From positions 1-34,686 of the IMG/VR virus record IMGVR_UViG_3300030109_004051: DNA of 34,686 nucleotides; one strand, written 5' to 3'. Below, piece after piece: positions 29,869 through 34,686 of the stretch; the stretch's first letter is position 1, and every line of letters begins with the position of its first letter. Source of the stretch: a virus. The notes below the pieces were generated by a model. The model ran no database searches, was not told where the DNA came from, and was given only the letters and a program-made list of their open reading frames with translations. The position numbers and the translations under genes were made by a program.

Positions 29869-30642
29869 ATGGAACAGATCATCGACCAAGCGGTTGTTGA
29901 CTTTCAATCCCAACTAGAACAATCCCTACAAGAATTCTATAAAGACACAGATGAACTTCAAAAAGAAGGTCTTTCTTCTGAGGAGATATTAGCAATATTA
30001 GCTAGTTTAAGCATTGCGGACTATTGGCTACAAGACCTTGAAATGCAAAATGCCATAGATAGATACCTTGATGCCACAGGATATTTGTTAGACGATATGT
30101 TCAAGTTTGGAAGAATAACAGAGACTCAATTATTAGCACTTCAAAAGATGCAAGAGTCTGCAATTATGAATTACAGCACAAGGCTCGGAGAAGAAGTTCG
30201 ACTAGGTCTGTCTCAGGGGGTATCACAGAACTTAAAAGGAGAAGCCCTGAGGGAAAGGATAACCTCTAAACTGTCTCTTAATCCGAGAAGGGTTGAGGGT
30301 ATTGTCGCCACGACACTAGCTACTTACAATCGAAGCGTCACAAATGTAATGGCGGAGGACTTGCCAACCAGTACAAAATGGTATTATCATGGGCCACTTG
30401 ACGATAAAACAAGACCTATTTGCAGGGTAATGTTAAGTTCTGGAGGACTTACAAAGTCAGAGGTTGAATCCCAATACCCAGGTGCTCTGAATGATGGAGG
30501 TGGAATTAATTGCAGACACCAATGGCTACCGCAAAGTTCTGATGCAGAAGTAACTGCAAGTGCCAAAAAAGACATTGAGGGCAATCCTAAGAAATACAAA
30601 AAAGCAAAGACACTATTGGAGTATAGTCGTGAAAACGCCTAG
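29869..30642 (+). CDS. Minor head protein, Mu F / SPP1 gp7-like
   Basis: The 257-residue helical protein ends with H-G-P-L-D-D-K-T-R-P-I-C...G-G-G-I-N-C-R-H-Q-W, the Mu F-like signature (D-x-x-T-R-x-x-C and N-C-R-C/H). Directly downstream of the portal, such proteins enter the procapsid and assist DNA ejection or head assembly. The start at 29869 follows the portal stop by 3 bases. Confidence 0.85.
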   Translation: MEQIIDQAVVDFQSQLEQSLQEFYKDTDELQKEGLSSEEILAILASLSIADYWLQDLEMQNAIDRYLDATGYLLDDMFKFGRITETQLLALQKMQESAIMNYSTRLGEEVRLGLSQGVSQNLKGEALRERITSKLSLNPRRVEGIVATTLATYNRSVTNVMAEDLPTSTKWYYHGPLDDKTRPICRVMLSSGGLTKSEVESQYPGALNDGGGINCRHQWLPQSSDAEVTASAKKDIEGNPKKYKKAKTLLEYSRENA

Positions 30643-31150
30643 GCTTGAAAAAATAATGCAATTCAGGACATCTTTTTTAAAAATGATAACTAAAACAGCA
30701 AGGAATATCCACGTTCAGTATATATTTAAAACCGCAAGAAGCCCCGATGGAAAAAAATTCAAAAAGTTGACAAGAAAGTATGCGGTGGAAAAGGCAGATA
30801 AATACAACAGTACAAAAGCAAACTTATCAGCATCAGGATTAATGTTTGAACAACTCCAGCCCCAAAAACCTCAAAAAATAGGTGGGGGTGGCTCTGGTAG
30901 GTCAAATATAATACTGACCTATGGTATAAAATCTAGTGCAATGCACCCAAGGAATAAGGGCACTATTCCAACTGGCGAGCTAATGAACCTACACCAAAAC
31001 GGAACTTCAAATATGCCCGCAAGAGATATTGCAGGAGAAAAGACATTGCCCGACATTGCAAGAGATACGATAGTAAAGCTTCTTGTAAACCAAATTGATA
31101 AGAATATAAAGGATGCCTTACATCCTGGTAAAACAACAGAAACCCTATAA
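30629..31150 (+). CDS. Virion morphogenesis / head-tail completion protein (Mu G / gp10-like)
   Basis: A GTG at 30629, overlapping the previous stop, gives 173 residues; an upstream GTG at 30560 would give 196. The protein has R-S-P-D-G-K-K-F-K-K-L near the start, then L-S-A-S-G-L-M. Later H-Q-N-G-T-S-N-M-P-A-R-D-I stands where Mu G-type virion morphogenesis proteins have H-Q-x-G-x-x-x-x-x-P-x-R. That family acts at the head-tail interface. Confidence 0.7.
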   Translation: MKTPRLEKIMQFRTSFLKMITKTARNIHVQYIFKTARSPDGKKFKKLTRKYAVEKADKYNSTKANLSASGLMFEQLQPQKPQKIGGGGSGRSNIILTYGIKSSAMHPRNKGTIPTGELMNLHQNGTSNMPARDIAGEKTLPDIARDTIVKLLVNQIDKNIKDALHPGKTTETL

Positions 31151-31161
31151 AGGAGGACAGA

Positions 31162-31746
31162 ATGTCCGAAGAAGCGACCACACAAGCGGAAGCACCGCAG
31201 ATAGCGGAAGGAACTCGATCGCCTGTAGAATCAAAAGTATCGACAGAGGTGGCTACTGAAAGCCAAGAGACAACTGATGAACAAACGCCTGAGGTTAATC
31301 AGTTAATTGCTGAAAGCAAAAAGTACCGTAAAAGAAGTCAGGCGGCTGAGACTGAACTTGCGAAGTTGCAGAAAGAAATCGCATCTAATCGTGAGAAGCA
31401 GATGGAAGAACAGAATAAATGGCAAGAGTTAGCAGAGGAGCGAGCATTGCGAATTGCAGAGCTTGAGCCTGTTGTAGAACAAGCCAGGAATGATGAGAAC
31501 CAAATGAGAGAACAAATACTCTCAGGATTCAGTGAGGAGGACAGAGATGTTTTTGGTGACTTGCCGTTATCAAAACTTCGTGCCCTACATAACAAATTAA
31601 ATTCAAACGAACCTCGCCTTGCGATTGCTAATAATCCCGCTGTTCCTGCGAATGAAGTTCCTGAAGATTGGACAAAAATGGACAGGAAAGACAGAGCTAA
31701 ACATTGGGATAAGATAGTGGCATCGTACAGGCGTACACCTTCTTAA
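31162..31746 (+). CDS. Capsid scaffolding protein
   Basis: The 194-residue protein is acidic at the N-terminus and has a long coiled coil at residues ~50-115 (A-A-E-T-E-L-A-K-L-Q-K-E-I). A helical C-terminus follows with D-W-T-K-M-D-R-K-D-R-A-K-H-W. An AAAGGAGG site precedes the start. Lying directly upstream of the capsid gene, it is a typical scaffold that directs procapsid assembly. Confidence 0.75.
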   Translation: MSEEATTQAEAPQIAEGTRSPVESKVSTEVATESQETTDEQTPEVNQLIAESKKYRKRSQAAETELAKLQKEIASNREKQMEEQNKWQELAEERALRIAELEPVVEQARNDENQMREQILSGFSEEDRDVFGDLPLSKLRALHNKLNSNEPRLAIANNPAVPANEVPEDWTKMDRKDRAKHWDKIVASYRRTPS

Positions 31747-31760
31747 AAGGAGAATAACAA

Positions 31761-32642
31761 ATGGCCTATACCGCCTTTAGTGGTGATACTACCAGAGGAA
31801 CACAGCTGGATGTCTTTATTCCAGAACTGTGGGCTGATGGCGTTTATCGCTACTTTGAAAAACAACTGGTTCTAAAACCTTTCTTTGATGACTACTCAAG
31901 CTTGGTTAAAGGAGCTGGTGACACCTTACACATACCAACCGTACAAGAAGTGGCTACTGCTGACAAAACAGTAAACACTGGTGTGGCTTATAGTGTAGCA
32001 ACTGAAACCGACATTGATCTTGCAATTGATCAACACAAATACGCAGCAAAGCTATTTGAGGATCTTGCAATGATTCAATCCAATGAGCAATTGTTCGATA
32101 AGTACGCTCAGTCAATGGCATATGGACTTGCCAAGGCTGTCGACACAAAAGTGGAAGCCCTTTTGCAAACACTTGGAACAACTCAAACATTGGCTGCGGA
32201 CAATTCTATGTCTAACGCAGATGTTGAGACTGCTCTTGGAACATTGATGTCAAACGACATTCCAGCAGATGAATGTGCATTCTTCGTGAATCCACTGATC
32301 TATGCTGATCTGTTGAACTCTAAAGCATTCGTCACCAATAATTCTGGTGCTGGTGTTGGTTTTGGTAACGACAATGCAGTAATGCAAACTGGTGAAGTAG
32401 GAAGATTATTTGGCATCCCAGTGATGACATCTAGCTTGATCCCGACTACAACTTCAACTGGAATCGAAGCAGCATATCTTGTCCACAAATCAGCGATAGC
32501 TGTAGCTGTGCAACAAGATATTCGAGTTCAGTCAGAATATTCTGTAGACTACTTGGGAACTAAGGTTGTAGCTGACATCATTTATGGTGCAGTTATCACT
32601 ACAAGTAACCATGTCAAAGGTATCGAATTCTTGAATCCGTAA
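31761..32642 (+). CDS. Major capsid protein (HK97-fold)
   Basis: The 293-residue protein starts after AAAGGAG. It has F-I-P-E-L-W-A-D-G-V-Y-R-Y-F-E-K-Q-L near the N-terminus, an E-loop-like stretch (G-D-T-L-H-I-P), a long helix with Y-A-Q-S-M-A-Y-G-L-A-K-A-V-D, and A-D-E-C-A-F-F-V-N-P in the P/A domain. These features and the gene order identify the main shell protein. Confidence 0.85.
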   Translation: MAYTAFSGDTTRGTQLDVFIPELWADGVYRYFEKQLVLKPFFDDYSSLVKGAGDTLHIPTVQEVATADKTVNTGVAYSVATETDIDLAIDQHKYAAKLFEDLAMIQSNEQLFDKYAQSMAYGLAKAVDTKVEALLQTLGTTQTLAADNSMSNADVETALGTLMSNDIPADECAFFVNPLIYADLLNSKAFVTNNSGAGVGFGNDNAVMQTGEVGRLFGIPVMTSSLIPTTTSTGIEAAYLVHKSAIAVAVQQDIRVQSEYSVDYLGTKVVADIIYGAVITTSNHVKGIEFLNP

Positions 32643-32659
32643 ACCTTAGTGTTATAACT

Positions 32660-32689
32660 CAATGGGCGGTGAACTGTCATCGCCCATTG
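32660..32689 (+). terminator. Strong stem-loop after the capsid gene (terminator or RNA processing site)
   Basis: CAATGGGCGGTGA pairs with TCATCGCCCATTG over 13 bp (one G-U) around a 4-base loop. No clear T-run follows (TATTAG), so it may be an attenuator or 3' stabiliser that raises capsid mRNA relative to downstream genes. Confidence 0.5.
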
Positions 32690-32708
32690 TATTAGTAGGA
32701 GTACAATT

Positions 32709-32879
32709 ATGATAGTATTAAGAAAAGGAAACCATTACGAACACACTGAATCACGAGAAGTGGCTCAAGCAAAGGTCAACGATGGTTTTGAAGTGGTAAA
32801 GAATTCATATGGCGGTGCAAAGATCGTCAAGCAACAAGCAGAACCAAAAAAGAAAATGTTCAGCAAAAAGAAAAAATAA
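32709..32879 (+). CDS. Small basic protein after the capsid gene
   Basis: The 56-residue ORF is preceded by AGGAG. It has a small N-terminal unit (V-L-R-K-G-N-H-Y-E-H-T-E-S-R-E-V-A-Q-A-K-V), then a poly-Lys tail (K-M-F-S-K-K-K-K). It is comparable in shape to the 6532 protein. Function unknown. Confidence 0.55.
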   Translation: MIVLRKGNHYEHTESREVAQAKVNDGFEVVKNSYGGAKIVKQQAEPKKKMFSKKKK

Positions 32880-32934
32880 CTTTTTATTGGGCTCATTCAC
32901 GGTTGTGTCGCAACCTTAGAGATTAGGAGAATCA

Positions 32935-33222
32935 ATGGCAACATCAAATCTACATAGATATACTACACAAGAAGCCCAAAACCGATTAGGTGGCGGTGGT
33001 TACGATTATGTAACAAACGCTACTGTCAATTCCCACACCTACGTTGCAATTCAAGCACTGTCAGTTGATTGTGTGGTCACAGCGGCCACTTCAGTTGATA
33101 CAGATATTTGGGATACACTTTCATCGGTCACGCTATTGGCTGGTCAGACCATTTACGGTGAGTGGTCATCTGTCCAAATAGCCAGTGGTGACTTCGCAAT
33201 AGTTTACAGGAAATCGAGTTAA
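32935..33222 (+). CDS. Small beta-rich structural protein, paralogue 1
   Basis: The 95-residue protein starts after TTAGGAGAATCA. It opens with L-H-R-Y-T-T-Q-E-A-Q-N, similar to the L-H-K-R-S-V-Q-E-S-L-N of the next gene, and continues as a beta-strand protein (V-A-I-Q-A-L-S-V, L-L-A-G-Q-T-I-Y-G). It is a candidate head decoration or fibre-adaptor protein by position between capsid and fibre. Confidence 0.6.
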   Translation: MATSNLHRYTTQEAQNRLGGGGYDYVTNATVNSHTYVAIQALSVDCVVTAATSVDTDIWDTLSSVTLLAGQTIYGEWSSVQIASGDFAIVYRKSS

Positions 33223-33224
33223 TC

Positions 33225-33569
33225 ATGGCAAAATTACACAAAAGATCAGTTCAGGAATCATTAAATGTCACGGTAGGTGGCGAGTGGAGTGTTAATTCAG
33301 CGGGAACGGCTGGTTCCAGTGCGAATGTTAATAATTCAACTCACCTGGCACTAGCAACGATGACATCAACGCTTGGAGTTCACAGTGCGGTAGAGATTTA
33401 CTTTAATTTTGCAACAAGTGCTACAGATGTGAATGCATCAAATGATATGGTTATTCCGAAGAATACAATGATTTATTTAACCGTACCTCGTGGGCTAGGC
33501 AATACGGTGTACTTTAATTATAACTCAACTAGCACCACTACTGGTGCAGTAAGAACGGTGGAGATCTAA
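33225..33569 (+). CDS. Small beta-rich structural protein, paralogue 2
   Basis: The 114-residue protein starts 2 bases after its paralogue's stop. It shares the N-terminal motif and an all-beta composition rich in Thr, Ser and Asn (V-I-P-K-N-T-M-I-Y-L-T-V-P). Probably a virion decoration or adaptor protein. The pair suggests duplication followed by divergence. Confidence 0.6.
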   Translation: MAKLHKRSVQESLNVTVGGEWSVNSAGTAGSSANVNNSTHLALATMTSTLGVHSAVEIYFNFATSATDVNASNDMVIPKNTMIYLTVPRGLGNTVYFNYNSTSTTTGAVRTVEI

Positions 33570-33570
33570 G

Positions 33571-34686
33571 ATGTTTAATCCAATGGGGCAAACAAATCCG
33601 CAAGACCTGGGTAATGGCGGTACTCTTGACGGTGATGTCACAATCACTGGTGATCTTACAGTTTCAGGTGGAATAGGTCTTACGCTATCAGAGGTAATTG
33701 AAGGCACATCCACAATAGATGTAACCAATACAGAAGCATTTCTTGTCCGCAAGAACGGTGATGGTGGTGATGTTTTTATAGTAGATAGTACGAATAGCAA
33801 TGTTCTTACTGCAAATGGAATAATACATCTCGGAGATACTGATACTAAAATGCATATGGGGGATGATGATATTCAATTTATTGCTGGTAATGTAGCAATG
33901 GTTCGAATGTTGGAAGATGGAAGTCAAGACCAAGTAGTTATAAATGAAGATGGAGCAGATGTTGATTTTAGAGTTGAGGCATCGGGTAACGCAAATGCTT
34001 TACTTGTTCAAGGTTCATCGGGCAATGTCGGGGTTGGCGAATCAGTCCCTCTTGGTAAACTTCACATTTTTACTGGAGATTCAACATTTGAAGGGGGTGC
34101 TGATTCCTCAGCTGATGAATTAGTTATTGAGGGAAGTGGCGATACTGGATTATCAATATTGTCTCCAGCAGGAAACAAGGGTGGTATATATTTCTCAAGA
34201 AATGGTCAAGGAACATCAGGTCAAATAAATTATCACCATGTTAATGATAGCCCATCTAATTCTATGGTATTTAAAACTGCGGCAACTACTGCTATGACTA
34301 TTGATGCAAATCAAAATGTCGGAATTGGCGAGGAATCTCCAGACAGACTTCTCCACATTAAAGGTGGGGTTCCTTTTATTAGAACAGAAAGCACAGGTAC
34401 TGGAAATGCTGGAATTGGGCAATTAGAATTTTATGCAACTACTACATTGATGGGGTACTTTGGATTTGGTTCTACTGGAAACTCAGATATAGACCTAGCA
34501 AATGCAGTAACTGATGGAGATATAGATTATGCAGTTACTGGAACAGGAAGCAACCATACCTTTTATACAAATGAAAGTAGTGCAAGATTTGTAATTGATA
34601 ACAACTCCCGAATCTCACTTAGTAATAATGATAGTGGTACATCAAATACCATATTCGGTAAAAATGCTGGTGACTCAGATGGTGCT
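33571..34686 (+). CDS. Tail fibre / adhesin-like protein, N-terminal part (3' end missing)
   Basis: The frame runs from ATG 33571 to the window end (372 codons without a stop). It opens with an early G-D-V-T-I-T-G-D-L-T-V-S-G repeat, common in marine phage fibres. It then has G-N-V-G-V-G-E-S and N-V-G-I-G-E-E-S-P-D-R-L-L-H-I blocks, and ends in repeats like N-T-I-F-G-K-N-A-G. The left window end starts with the same kind of repeat (V-F-M-G-K-D-A-G). The two are probably one gene in the full genome, encoding the receptor-binding fibre. Confidence 0.75.
   Translation, partial: MFNPMGQTNPQDLGNGGTLDGDVTITGDLTVSGGIGLTLSEVIEGTSTIDVTNTEAFLVRKNGDGGDVFIVDSTNSNVLTANGIIHLGDTDTKMHMGDDDIQFIAGNVAMVRMLEDGSQDQVVINEDGADVDFRVEASGNANALLVQGSSGNVGVGESVPLGKLHIFTGDSTFEGGADSSADELVIEGSGDTGLSILSPAGNKGGIYFSRNGQGTSGQINYHHVNDSPSNSMVFKTAATTAMTIDANQNVGIGEESPDRLLHIKGGVPFIRTESTGTGNAGIGQLEFYATTTLMGYFGFGSTGNSDIDLANAVTDGDIDYAVTGTGSNHTFYTNESSARFVIDNNSRISLSNNDSGTSNTIFGKNAGDSDGA

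Noticed and set aside
30919-31185. Minus-strand ORFs opposite the morphogenesis gene
   Set aside because: Hydrophobic mirror translations of a well-supported + strand gene, without ribosome binding sites.

Overview
The window is one nearly complete genome of a temperate, tailed dsDNA phage with long-tailed (siphovirus-like) architecture. It is AT-rich and uses AAGGAG-type ribosome binding sites, with start and stop codons overlapping at many gene joints. TGA serves as a normal stop throughout. Tail-fibre repeats of the N-T-A-I-G-Y type, the L-D-D-Y-E-E-G-T-W-T-P C-terminal signature and the set of small basic and coiled-coil proteins resemble uncultured marine phages. The Shine-Dalgarno-rich translation and a DNA cytosine methyltransferase fit a bacterial, probably proteobacterial, host; that host call is inference. 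Both window ends fall inside a tail-fibre-like coding region: 33571 to the right end, and the left end to 1403. This suggests a circular or circularly permuted genome opened, or broken in assembly, within repetitive fibre sequence.

Layout on the + strand from the left: fibre C-terminus and four small conserved proteins (1-2525). A cassette of small membrane, lipoprotein, coiled-coil and lysine-rich proteins follows, ending in a lysozyme-like protein (2522-5099). The connector and tail module (5096-14212) includes a tail-assembly chaperone pair joined by a -1 frameshift site, a short tape measure and a tail-tip protein carrying an inserted LamG-like domain. A tyrosine integrase lies on the opposite strand (14209-15303), divergent from a small HTH regulator (15430). 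The early/replication module (15742-22653) encodes an SSB with the classic acidic tail, three PD-(D/E)XK-type nucleases, several zinc-knuckle proteins, an Nmad1-like protein, an interrupted cytosine methyltransferase with a second gene nested in it, small membrane proteins, and a primase-helicase. The packaging and head module (26537-33569) encodes an HTH protein, small and large terminase, portal, Mu F-like minor head protein, neck-type protein, scaffold, major capsid protein and a pair of small beta-rich proteins.

Between the replication and packaging modules lies an accessory island. It is a repeat-rich, mostly non-coding stretch (22654-23610) followed by a leftward operon (26154 to 23611) that ends at a strong minus-strand terminator. 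The operon encodes an amidoligase with four N-terminal zinc ribbons, a class II glutamine amidotransferase that also ends in a zinc ribbon, a small unknown protein and two translationally coupled miniature membrane proteins. It is the best candidate here for an undescribed system: a peptide- or surface-modifying amide-ligation module carried as phage cargo.

The second notable locus is the methyltransferase at 19210-20214. One TGA plus one extra codon interrupts the catalytic P-C motif, while a second reading frame over the same DNA encodes a protein with its own recognisable motifs.
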